Below the pieces are notes generated by a model. The model saw nothing but the letters and a program-made list of their open reading frames with translations. It was not told where the DNA came from and did no database searches. From assembly GCA_015501075.1 (NCBI GenBank), contig JADNYJ010000035.1, positions 220,793 through 284,792 of the forward strand: a stretch of DNA of 64,000 nucleotides. The letters are read 5' to 3'. Made by a program: the position numbers and the translations under genes. Shown one piece after another: positions 24,861-36,282 of the stretch. Within the stretch, counting starts at the first letter, position 1, and every line of letters begins with the position of its first letter. The DNA is from Gymnopilus junonius (taxonomy: Eukaryota > Basidiomycota > Agaricomycetes > Agaricales > Galerinaceae).

Positions 24861-27800
24861 CTGTACTATTTCAATCAATTCGGCAGGGCCCGTGACGCGT
24901 GACGGGCCTGCCGAAATTTTGGTTTCAGCAGTCTGCTGGATGGCCCGTGACAGCCAAAAAAATTCGGCAGGTAGGGGAGGGCCGAAAAATTTAACCAGTC
25001 AAACGATATCTAGGGATTCCAATACCAAAAGATTCTGAGTTTGGCTATAGAACTGAGCAAGGAAACACCTAAACAGTGCTCGAAAGAGAGAATGTCGCCC
25101 TGGACCGGTCATTAAGTAATCGGCCTGATTAGATTATCACAATGTCGACTAAATTTGCACCCCCTCCTCCTTGCTCGAAATGCCGGACAGGCTTCCAGCA
25201 ATTCCTCCCGACATAAGGAGGACAATCTTACCTCATGATGATCTATCTGTCTTGGGACTCTTGAAGTTCCGCCTCCCCATTGCAGCATGAGAACTTGCCT
25301 CGCTCAATGCAAACCAAACATTCTTTTCGGCACTTGAGCCAACTACAATGGATATCGAAATGATTCGAGGGACACCTATGCCACCTCTTGCAATAGTCAA
25401 ACAGCTGACAGCTAGAATAAACCCCCATGACACACAGTCAATACATTGTCCCCATGCTCCTGGTCTTAGTGGCGAGCATTTTCCAACATGGATTCTCTCG
25501 TATTGGGTCAAAGTTGCTCGAATTTGGCCACTGAAGAGGACATGGGTGTTAGCAGAGGAGAGTTTAGAGGCCTGGAGTAGAAACAAGAAGCGCACTGACC
25601 AGACAAAAGGCATCATCACTTGCATCTACAATGCCCTCTCCTGCACTTCATGGTCTGGCAAAATCCAAAGTTTCCTGGCCTCGATAACAACTGACCACCT
25701 GGCACCATATATGATGAAGAACTGGTTGATGGATGAACAGAAAAATCAGATGTTATATTTGCTGGAATGCAAGCTGTCGAGGAGCAGGAAGGGCGATGGA
25801 ATTTGTGTCACTGATACGTTCTTCATGACCAAGCTCACTGAAATCTACCAATGACCAGATCGGGATGAATACTATGCAACTTTTCCAAGGCTTGAATGGA
25901 TTCATAAAAGAGGTCAAGATTTTGGTACAGGTGTCCTGGAGAAGCTCATCGCCATCGTGAACCTTGGCCAAAATCATTGGGTGGTGGTAGTGGTGGATTT
26001 TGAGTCTTCGAGGATCCTGTATGGTGATTCATTAGGTGGAACAATTACCAAAGACATAGAGGCGGCTCTCACCTGGTGGATTTATCATCATACTGGAAGG
26101 CGTTTCACAATAACACAGCTCCCTATAACACAACAGAAGGATGGATATTCGTGTGGGCTTCTAGCATGGAATGCTGTAGCGACCAAGGTCCTGGGCATGA
26201 CAAAGGTGGCTGACGTGGAATTCTGTCATCCTATCCTGAAATTGTGGAAGTGATCAAGAAACGTCTGGAGTACTTGAGAGAGAAGAATGCACCTATAACC
26301 GTGATCACTGCCTGCGCCATGATTGTTGTGACCATCCTTGAAAGGAATCCCAGCATTTTTGACAAGAAATTCAAAGATGGTTCTTCGTTCCATGTCTCCG
26401 AATCCTTTGTGCACAAGTTCTTGCATGGCGTCCTTTCATGGAGCCTTCATAAGGCTACGCAGGCTGCTCAGAAACTCCCTAAAGACTGGAAGGAACAATG
26501 TTGGTGTGCGTTTTTTCGCAAAGTGCACCTCATCAAAGAGAACGACATACCGATAACACTTTACATCAATTTTGACCAAACCCAGATCGTGTACATGCCA
26601 GGAAACTGGATGACATAGGCTGAGATGGGCGCGAAACAGGTTGGCATGGTTGGTATGGATGAAAAGCGGGCCTTCACTCTTGTGGTCAGGGTTGCAGCAG
26701 ATAGGACAATCTTGCCCTTCCAGGCTGTATTCATAGGTAAAATGAAGGCATCCATTCCTGCACCTGACTCGCCCAACTACGCCGATGCAATGAAAGCAGG
26801 CTTCAAGTTCGAGTTTTCTGGGACATCTACCTACTGGTCAAATCAGCAAACTATGTGTGCATATGTTAATGATATCATCGCACCTCATTTCGACCAAAAG
26901 AAGGCCGAACTCTCGCTTCCTCCTTCTCAGAAGAGCCTCCTACAACTTGATGTTTGGTCAGTACACTGCTCTGAGGAATTTCGAGGTTGGATGCACACTC
27001 ACCATCCAACCATTATACTTGATTACGTTCCGGGTGGTTGTACTGGAGTCACTCAGCCCTGCGATGTCGGTATTCAGTGGCCACTCAAACTGTCAATAAA
27101 GAAGTCTTACCATGAAGATGTCATCGAAGATCTGATGTCCAAGGCAGATGAAGGGAGCTCAGCGCTGAACCTCAAAGAAGGTATCAAAGATCTTCGAGAT
27201 CAGACACTGAGATGGATGTGGAATGCTTACAATGCCCTTCAGAATAAGGAACTGGTTCAAAAGGTAAGTCTACAGCCTACTCTGTTATCTGAGATAAAAG
27301 ACTTACACTGTTTAGGCCTTTGAAGGTTGCATCATCAACGAGTGGAATTTGTCATATAATTGCCTCACCAGCTTCAAGGCACGAGAGGCTCTGTGAAACA
27401 TGAAGAACACGAACCCAGAATTTTGGGCAGAACTCACCAAAAGTGATTCTCAAGATGTGCCCAACATGACTGAAACCCTGCCAGAAGATGTCGAACCCAA
27501 CACATATCTTGAAGACAATGACGCAGATGACTCCGATCTCCCCATGCTAATGCTCATCGCTGTTATGACAGGTACCAATCTGCCCGAAGGTGTTGCTGTT
27601 CGAGAGAGCAGTGCACTTGTATCCCTTGCAGAGGCGGAGAATGTTGAGATTGAACCTGGATCAACAGAAGCAAATGTTAGCGATCAAATGGAAAAGGAAA
27701 CTGTGGCTGACTTGGACGCACCAGAAGCAGGACTTGTCGAGGAAGAAGAAACAAATTCCCCAACAAACTATACATGCGGAGACGTTTTGGTGACACAATG

Positions 27801-28142
27801 ACAGTGATGACCCAGAAGATGATAGTTTGCTTATCTGAGTCAATGAAGGTGTTGGCATGTGTTTGGTGTAGCACCTGACTTACTTACTTATAGGCAACAA
27901 TCTGGCAGTGGAAAGCATGTACCTCATGCTATAGAATTATTCCAAGGTGGTCTCTAGTGTGTAGTAAATAGCATCTGGGATTTTTTTGAGAATTTTTGAC
28001 AATTTTTAACAAATTTATAAGCCTTTTTTCACTTCCTCAAATAGTTTCAGCACCTGGCCAAAATCACTGTGACAGCCGTGACATTTCAGCGATTTTGGGA
28101 GGTCCGTGACACATGACTGCTGAATTGAATGAAATAGTACAG
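24861..28142 (+). mobile_element. TA-flanked DNA transposon with Ulp1 protease and DDE transposase
   Basis: The ends are inverted. The left end reads CTGTACTATTTCAATCAATT, and the right end, read on the other strand, reads CTGTACTATTTCATTCAATT. Each is flanked by TA (24859-24860 and 28143-28144), the Tc1/mariner/pogo target-site hallmark. Just inside the left end is a near-perfect hairpin (24879-24915) with TTCGGCAGG arms. CCGTGAC-type motifs recur near both ends (24890, 24946, 28073, 28104). The interior carries one broken coding region on the + strand (25180-27801). Confidence 0.85.
25180..27801 (+). pseudogene. Ulp1-like C48 protease plus pogo-like DDE transposase
   Basis: The 5' part (25180-26240) has an unknown N-terminal region and then a C48 protease core: NHWVVVVVDF (His), LYGDSLGG (Asp) and QQKDGYSCGLLAWN (Cys). 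The 3' part is a DDE_1/pogo-type transposase. It has an HTH-like FVHKFLHGVLSWSLHKAT, then LYINFDQTQ (first Asp), LLQLDVWSVH (second Asp) and TQPCDVGIQ (third acidic site). An intron at 27264-27315 leads to an acidic tail. Breaks: TGA at 25288, TGA at 25852, a frame change between 26215 and 26244, TAG at 26616 and TGA at 27394. The three TGA codons sit where CGA would continue the protein; the TAG fits a lost Trp (TWAE context). The protease is probably a SUMO-type peptidase used by the element; that is inference. Confidence 0.8.
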
Positions 28143-28144
28143 TA

Positions 28145-28468
28145 TTTGCTGATTGCCTACATGGTGAACAAACAGCTGTCCAATCTGGTTTTGACCAAGC
28201 ATGTCCATCTATTGTTACAATTCCCCTTTATCTTATCTCCCCACTGCCTCTTTTTCTTCTTATCAATTATCTTTCAAATTGATTATTTATATGTTTTCAT
28301 CATGATCATCTTTATATAAAGATGATATTCTTTCTCTTACATCTTATATGGACAATCATTCCTTTTCGATCATCATCCCTAGTATTGCCTCCTTTGATGA
28401 TCATCCTTTCTGATTCCCCTGGTTTCATTATTGTTTCATATATATTATTATCAGCACCAAATAGTATA
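28145..28468. other. AT-rich spacer between two related elements
   Basis: No gene is seen. A perfect 22-bp palindrome centred on TATA lies at 28304-28325. Confidence 0.5.
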
Positions 28469-29474
28469 TACTGTACTATTTGATCAATTTGGCCTGGGGT
28501 GTGACCTGTGACTGAGTAGATGAAATTTTGGCACTGGCTAGTCAGCATTGTCCTGTGACCAGCCAGAAATTTTGGCCATTGGCCATTGTCAAGGCACTAT
28601 TGCATGATCAATCTCCTCATGTCAATATATTCCCAACCTATGTTGGAATAATACAGGCAGGTGCATATCGGCCTTACCACCACAAGGAAATATGCACATG
28701 CCACCACCACCAATTTATTAGCATGCATTATACCCCTCATTTTCTCTATGCTCATTCTCCTCCTTGTAGTATGCACATTCTATTCCTTTTCTGTAAATTT
28801 CACCTCTTCATGCTCAGTCTCTCTTGCTATATTTTCTCTCTGAAGTTCTAGTGTATTTACTTATCTCCATTTCCACAAAAAATTCTACTTGTAGTTACAA
28901 GTATGCATGAGCTTTTCATACAGATGTTCCTATAACCATCCATATCAAGCCTTCCACCAGATATCCAGTGACATCTTCCCAATGAGAGGATGCCTATACT
29001 AGCACTCCTCACCATCAGTCTATCTGAAGTTGTTACCACCAACTGCATTATGCAACCTGAAAAATATGACTTCTCCTTGCCACTGAATTCAGAGGATATT
29101 GACAAAATGCTGACACTGCCAATACCCCCTCTAGACATAGTCAATGTCCTCCAGCATCTCATCAGGAAGCTCAAACAAAGTAATATGTCTATCTTCTGCC
29201 CTCATGTGCCTACAGTAGAAGGAAAGTGTTTTCTGTTAATGATTGTCCTCTGTTGGCTTGTCTTCTTGAAATCCATGGCATGCAGTCCAAATGAAAGGAA
29301 GCTGTGGATAAGCTTCAGAAGCAGATAGTACAAGAACTAGAATCAGTCCTTGTTCACAGAGCATTCCAGGCACTATCCTATCTTCCATAGACAGGTTATA
29401 TCCAGGGACTTAAAAGCAAGATCAAGACTCACATCTTATTAGCATTCTGAGGTCTTTACACTTCCCCCATATTT

Positions 29475-29945
29475 AGGTTGGACTCCACTGGGAGTCCCAA
29501 GTCCCATGGAAGTCCAATGGATTTCCAGAGACTTCCAGGGAGTTACATGGGAGTTGCTGGACTACTAGAGACTCCTATGGGAGTCCCAACTCAGTCCTAC
29601 CCAGTCCCAGGGAATCCCAACTCAGTCCCACTCAATCCTATAGGAATCCCAGGGAGTCCCAACTCAGTTCCACCCAGTCCCAACTCAGTCCCATCAGAGT
29701 CCCAACCTAGTCCCACCCAGTCCCACTTAGTCCCATGGGAGTCCCAACCCAGTTCTACTCAGTCCCATGAGAGTCCCAACCCAGTTCTACTTAGTCCCAA
29801 CTCAGTCCTACCCAGTCCCAACTCAGTCTCATGGGAGTTCTTGAGAGTCCCAACTCAGTCTCACCCAGTCCCGCTCAGTCCCACTCAGTTCCAAGTCAGT
29901 CCCAAGTCAGTCCCACTCAGTCCCACTCAGTCCCAACTTATTTTA
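29475..29945. repeat. Left GGAGTCCCA/CAGTCCCA array
   Basis: This is an irregular tandem array of 8-20 bp units built from AGTCCCA, ACTCAGTCCCA and GGGAGTCCCA. A related array lies at 31395-31675. Confidence 0.85.
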
Positions 29946-31394
29946 GCCAGTTTTGCAAATCACATAAATAGATATAGGGACTTTGATCAATCAGGCTACT
30001 TTAAAAAGTGCTTTTTAATAGATATTGTACTTCTAGTGAGTCTTAGGTTCAATTTACATATGTGCTATTTAGTTTTAATTTGCTATATATAATACATTGA
30101 TACACCTGATGTAGGAAGGTGTGAACAAAGCTTAAAATACATACTATCTTCTCTTGAATTTATTGCTTTGCATCTAGAGTATGGACTAGCTTATGTGTTT
30201 CTTGCATTTTGGCAAGAAAATAGGATTTTTGCTTTGAATCCATGCTAGGTGTAAATTTAGCAATGCCACTCACTAGTTCATTGGATGTCTTTTGTAATAG
30301 GGAGAATACCCAGGACTTCAGAGGTGCACATATAAAGGCTCTCATTAATCTACCCTGTGAGTTTATAAGAGTCAATAAGCATATTGCAAAGGGTGCTTAA
30401 ATGTTCCTGAATCTTATTTGTAGTCTATATAGAAAAATAACTTTAGTATCACAAAATTTGAAATACACACTACCTTCTGTTGAATTTGTTCCTTATGCAC
30501 AGCATTACTATATATTGGTAGGCTACTAGCTTTTTTGGCTAAACCTATAGCTGTGCAGAGTGCAATACTAGGCAAATCAGATAAAAATCCATCTCTGATA
30601 AGGTCAAGGATACTGTGTACTGTCTGCTATATGTATGAGTTTGTTGAACAGAGAAATACCACTAGTTGCATCTTTAAAAAGTCTATAGATTTTGAAAAAC
30701 ATTTGCAACCCTTGGATAAAGAATGTTAATCAAACCAGGCTATTTGAAGCCAGCCTATTATCTACTTCTATAAGAAAATCTCAGTCTCCCAAGTCTTCAT
30801 TTCAGACATTGTTAGCTATTTTGACTTTATATGTAAATTATAAGGTAGACAAACCAAACTTATTGAAAAACTCAATCCTCATGGGAGGTGAATCAGCAAC
30901 AGTCACTGGTAATACACCACAAAATAATTCTTTATCAATCAAAACTCTCTAGTGGATAGGGCACAAAATTTAGAGGTAGGGTGAGTTTGCACCATGAAAA
31001 ATGCCTCCAGAAGAGCAAATTTTATTTGTTAATCATGAAAAAAATATACACAATTTCTTAGGCAGAAAAGGCACAGACTGATGATACTAAGCATTATGAG
31101 ATTAGAATACAGATAATGATATAGAGCTTGTGCAAAAGACTAGAGGTTTCAAGAAAAAAAATAATCTACCAAAAAATAAAAATCTCCAGTGAGCACATTC
31201 TATAAATGAGTGCCTGGCTCTACCTTGAAATTTTGATGAATCTCTGTAATGAGAAACTGAACATACCTATGTGCCCATTACTGTCTCAATTATAATTAAT
31301 TATTTTATTATCCTAATTTTCCTACCATGGTTTATTTATGTGCAGCCCAGAGTCTGGCCATCATAGCTGTTCTGCACTATGGCAAACAAAAGTC

Positions 31395-31675
31395 CCACCT
31401 ACATATTCCCAACCCAGTTCCAACCTAGTCCCATCCAGTCACAACCTAGTCTCACTTAGTCCCAAGTCAGTCTAACTTAGTTCCAGAGAGTCCCAACTCA
31501 GTCCTACTCAATCCCATGGGAGTCCCAGGAAGTCCCAACTCAGTCCCAACTCAGTCTTACCCAGTCCCAATTCAGTCCTATCTAGTCCCAACTTAGTCCC
31601 ACTCAGTTCTAGGGAGTCCCAACCCAGTTCCAGGGATTTTATGGAGTCCCACTAGACTCCCATGGGAGTCCAGAG
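31395..31675. repeat. Right AGTCCCA array
   Basis: It uses the same units and the same orientation as the left array at 29475-29945. Confidence 0.85.
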
Positions 31676-32150
31676 ACAATTTGGGGGGGAGTGCTAAGTA
31701 CTGAGTATTCTTTACCACAGAATAGCTAAGTGATGACTATGAGCAGTTGATGCTTGAACTCTTGAAGATTGACCTGCATTCTGCAGGTAGCATAACATTC
31801 TTGTGGAGCATACAGCATTTATATTGCTTTTTACTACTATATATGCAAACTTACCAAACTATGCATCTGACTGGCACTATGCATGGCTCAAAATGCATGG
31901 TGAAGACCTTGCTGCAGGCCAAAAGTCTTCATTAGTGACAATCATTAATCAGAATGACAATCACTGGGTTAGAACAGCAATTGACTTTGAAACAAGATAT
32001 ACATTTTATGGTGATCTAATGAAGGCCCCAATTTCCACTGATCTCCAGCAAGTTATCAACTGGTGGACTGGATACCACACAGGCTCCTCATTTACCTATC
32101 ACAATCTTCCTACTTGTTTTAGCAGGCCACCACTTTGCATGGAAGGATGA

Positions 32151-34553
32151 TGCTTTTCCTGCTTTATGAAAGCAGTGGTAGAGCATTGGGAGAATGCTAT
32201 ATAGTTACTCTGTATTAATTATACTATAGTAAGATGTTGATTACAATAAAACAATACACACTTAAAGAAAAATCAGAAAATGGAGATAGTGGTGGGAGGG
32301 GCAGTGACATCAGATCCTACAACCACACCATGTACAACCATATTGTGATGAATGGGGTTGGCATTAGTAAGTCCATTATCATAGATGCACAATACCCTGT
32401 CTTACTGAGTGATTTATTGTACTTGAACTTCTGATATCAATTGTTGCTTATCTGGGTCTGTAAAACATTTATAATACAAAGATGCAATCCACAATATATC
32501 TGTGCAAATGGCTACAATAGAAACCCACATCAGAGAGCTCAAGAATTAGTATTTGAGGGTTAGCTTAGTTAACTGGAAATTAACCAAGACCTAACCCGGC
32601 CCTAACTGCAAATAACTAGACCATGGTTAGTGGTTAGCCTAGTTTGAACTTCAACTAACAGGTCTTTTTGCAGTCATGAGACTGGTAAGTGACTGATTAA
32701 GACCAGTTAATGTGCAGCCCTAATTCTACCTATCAAAACAACCCCAATATCATATTATTTTTAGGCCAAAAACTCATCAAGTTATGCTAAAAACTATGAA
32801 ATATCAGCCAAAAGAGTAGATTACCAGTTAAAAATTCATAACTCAGCTATTTCTTAACCAAATTTAATGTTATTGAGGTCATTTTGAAGCTTACAAAAAC
32901 TACAACAAGTTATCCTGAGTGATGAAGATGCAATTACCAATGATTATAGCTGGTTATGATCAGTTTTTAATATTTCAGTCTTAACCCATTAGTAACTGTG
33001 GTTCACAGTTTTTTGCAGTTATTTTCAGTCTGGTTAGGTTATTTTGGGTCTGGGAAGAAAGCCTAACCAGTCTTGGTCTCAGTTAGTAACCCTGGGACCC
33101 CAAAAACCAGACCTAACTAGACCTTCAAACACTACTGAGAATTGCATCAGGGAGCTTGAGTCATCAAAGATCTTGAGAAATAAACAGCAGTGATTCACTA
33201 AGAGAATTTGACTTTGCAGTTCAAAAATTTTGCAATTAATAACCACATAATGGAGTTAGAGGACTTCACCAGAATTCTTGAGAACCACATCAATTTCTTT
33301 GATAACCACATATCAGTAGATTGTTAAAAGCAAGTAACCTTCTAGTTTATTACATTGAGACACACCTATGGAATAAGGTTACCAGAAGCAAGTTTTGTCT
33401 TTCATATAACCTGAATATCAAGATTGATGAAAGAATTTCCTTATATTGTGGGTGACCTTTCTAAAATAGGCAGTGTATGGAATGGGATAGAAGTATTCCC
33501 TGCACCTCCCAGATGCTCATGCTATATTTACATGACCTACATCAGCAAAGTGTAGTTTTAGTTTCATGTTTTTTCACATTATTATGCATTTTTTGGTTTT
33601 CAAAAACTTCAGAACTCGAAACTTCAAAATTTAGAAAAAGGCATTCATCAAAGTGAAAGGAAACTACCTTGGATGTATTCCATTCAACTCTAATTCAGTC
33701 CTATGCCCTAGTTGCGCCAGCCAGTGCATTGCCAGGCCTCAGGAGGTGATCCAGATGATAGATAAGAATTTGTTCTCATCACGTGTGGTGTTGAACTCCG
33801 TTTTGGGAGAAATGTCCAGTTGTTCGACTTCAAAGCTTCAATGTCAACTTCAACGTCAACCTCGACCTTCACCAAACCTTCACCATCCCGAACTCTCCTT
33901 TGGCAGCATGACACTGAAATGCTCCCCCATGTATCGTTCCATTGCCAAATCTCATTCGCACTCACCAGCTTGATGGACCCTGAACTCCAGGCTTTACTAG
34001 TATGGACGAGAAGCTCTGGTGGGACCTGAGGGATTGGGTACAAGTCAACGAAGAAAGGTAAGCCCTTCGGACTTCGCAAACCTGCATCGTCAATATCTGA
34101 TGTTTCTTCTTGATGCTAGATAAATGTCACTGGCTCCCGGTGCCCACTACTTCTGAGATAACTTGTTGGTAGAATAATTTCAGTATTCATTTCCGGCTGC
34201 CCTAGCTTCTGGGGACATATTTTACATTTGTCATTTAATGCTTGAATCCTTATTTCAATTCAATAGTTGGTGTACTGTATATTAGTCTTGTAGTCCTTCG
34301 GTAGAAACTTAAATTTGGTCTATGGGCTGAAGGGTCTATCAGAGTTTCAGTAAGTTTTTGGGTTTTTAATTTGGCTCGGCAAATGGCCGCAATGTGCATT
34401 TTCGGCAAAAAGGGCCTAGGTTTTTTTGTTTCACATTCCTGCATTTCTGAGTATTTTCCTTCATTTTCCTGCATTTCTGAAATGCAAAAAACTAAAACTA
34501 CACTTTCCTGATGTAGTTGATTTGTTTATATAATCAGTTCCAAAACCCTGATT
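32151..34553. other. AT-rich decayed DNA, no supported gene
   Basis: Between 32520 and 33130 there are recurring GGTTAG/CTAACC-type words on both strands. A less AT-rich patch at 33650-34080 has overlapping short open frames on both strands and may be a gene remnant. No function can be assigned. Confidence 0.4.
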
Positions 34554-35132
34554 ACTTAGCCATCAACTGCTATGCTTATGTAATTGGGTTTTCAGACATG
34601 ATTACTTAAGCAAGCTCAATGATGAGAACAATTAAGTAATTGGGTCAAAAAACCCAATTACTTAAGCAAACCACTTGATAAATATAATTAAGCAATTGGG
34701 TACAGTGAAAAAAAAAGAGAAGCTAGAGCCAATGACTAGCAAGCTCTGAGTAAAAGAGAAATGGCTGAGTGCACAAAGGGTTAATATGACAAGCTGAGCA
34801 AGTATGGTTATAAAGAAAAGAGGGCATGAGGAACCTATCTAGGGGGGAGGTGATCATATATATGATGACGAGACAATGAAGAGAGCAGGCCAAGGCCCAA
34901 AACCAAATAAATATAATCTATGTGAACTTTCACATGCATCTGCATAGACCTCAGTCAAATGAGTTTGACTGCTGCATTACTTAGCCATCAACTGCTATGC
35001 TTATATAATCAGGTTTTCAGACATGATTACTTAAGCAAGCTCAATGATGAGAACAATTAAGTAATCAGGTCAAAAAACCCAATTACTTAAGCAAACTGCT
35101 TGATAAATATAATTAAGCAATTGGGTACAGTG
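34554..35132. repeat. 150-bp direct repeat pair with hairpins
   Basis: About 153 bp at 34554-34706 recur at 34980-35132 with few differences. The first copy contains a perfect hairpin with 14-nt arms (TTAAGTAATTGGGT, 34632-34645 and 34652-34665) and a 6-nt loop. The second copy has one arm altered by transitions. A further GCTTAAGTAAT...ATTACTTAAGC pair lies near 35470-35506. Confidence 0.8.
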
Positions 35133-36282
35133 CTGCTGCCTTGCATGGGAGTAGCATTTCTAAATTCAAGGATGTCTGTCCATTTAAATTCATTTGACAG
35201 GAAAGTGTTTATATGCCACTCAATACTACCACAGTTCCAGTCAAGCACAGCAATGATGACCTTTGTTTTAAATTGTTCAGTTTTGTCTGCTTTGTTACAG
35301 ATGAAATGACATCAAATACCAATCTGAGTAAAGTATACATTTATTATCTAGGCAAAATTTATATTTGTCAATACAATCATACTGGACAATACAATTACCA
35401 AGTATCCAATGGCTAGTTAATTATAAGTTGCCCTAATTATAGATAAATCACTTAAACACCAATAAATTGCTTAAGTAATCGGGTTTTTGGACTCAATTAC
35501 TTAAGCTAAATAATTGATGGACATGAATGTAGCAAAGTAATCATGTCTAGCATACCAACATACCCACCTTACCTGTAAATAGAAATGCTGAACCCAACAA
35601 GGATTGTCCACCTGATAAGAATATTTGATATGTCCACTCACTGACACTACATTTCCAATCAAGCACAACAAGGATGACCTTCATCTTCAATTATAGCATA
35701 GATAAAACCTATGTGCTATATAATAACATCTACTAACCCACCCCACACTAGATTGATAGCACATACAATAGTGACCATCATCTGTGACACACGGTTGCCC
35801 GGGGAAGTAAGACATCACGAAACCCACAGCGCCAGCCGAAGCGAGTCAGATTTGATGGTCATCTATTTTTGTGCAGTACGGCCGGAAAAGGTAAGACGTA
35901 GACACACAGCACAGTTCAGCCTGATCTGGGTGGCTGAAATAGGTACAAATATGGCAACCGGATGGAAATATGATTAGGACCTGGAGCGCCGATGCTGTAT
36001 TTATCTACAGGGTGAGTTAACTCGGCAACTGGATGGAAATCAGACACTGGCCCGGGGCGCCGATGATAGTACATTTCAATTATTTAGAGTAGTGATTCGG
36101 ATGTCCGTTTTTCTTCACCTCAGACACGGGCCCAGGGCGCCAATGCTGTATTTAGGTGCAGGGCTGTCTGGCTCTCAGGTGCCATTCAATGCAGATTATA
36201 GGCAGCTCGTTTATTCGAAAATGTATTTACAATGTATTATAAGCTTCAACCGGATTAGAAAACCACTATCTGTCCTGCAAAA
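35133..36282. other. Non-coding stretch with GGCGCC-containing repeats
   Basis: This is AT-rich up to 35750. From about 35975 a short motif like GGAGCGCCGATGCTGTATTTA recurs three times (near 35980, 36057 and 36135) in diverged form. No supported gene. Confidence 0.4.

Larger units (their letters stand above)
29459..31693. mobile_element. CACTA-like non-autonomous element
   Basis: The left end begins CACTTCCCCCATATTTAGG. The right end, read on the other strand, begins CACTCCCCCCCAAATTGTC, and both continue into a TGGACTCC..GGGAGTCC block. The flanking triplets are TTA and CTA. Subterminal arrays of a short GGAGTCCCAACTCAGTCCCA-like unit fill about 29475-29945 and 31395-31675. These are features of En/Spm (CACTA) elements. 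The AT-rich middle has no supported transposase. It interrupts the second Ulp1/DDE copy. Confidence 0.55.
28471..32150 (+). mobile_element. Diverged, split second copy of the Ulp1/DDE transposon
   Basis: The left end (CTGTACTATTTGATCAATTT after TA at 28469-28470) matches the first element. Protein-level similarity follows in two blocks. At 28990-29220 there is IPPLDIVNVLQHLIRKLK with CPHVP, matching the N-terminal region of copy 1. At 31803-32110 there is a decayed protease block with QNDNHWVRTAIDFE, TFYGDLMKAPIS and WWTGYHTGSSFTY. The Cys-bearing segment and transposase are missing and no right end was found. Between the blocks lies the inserted element 29459-31693. Confidence 0.65.

Noticed and set aside
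28304..28325. Perfect 22-bp palindrome as a possible MITE or regulatory site
   Set aside because: It lies in AT-rich spacer with no flanking duplication or second copy; chance is plausible.
34620..35510. CRISPR-like or regularly spaced repeats
   Set aside because: Repeats are few, unequally spaced and in a eukaryotic context; better explained as a duplicated hairpin block.
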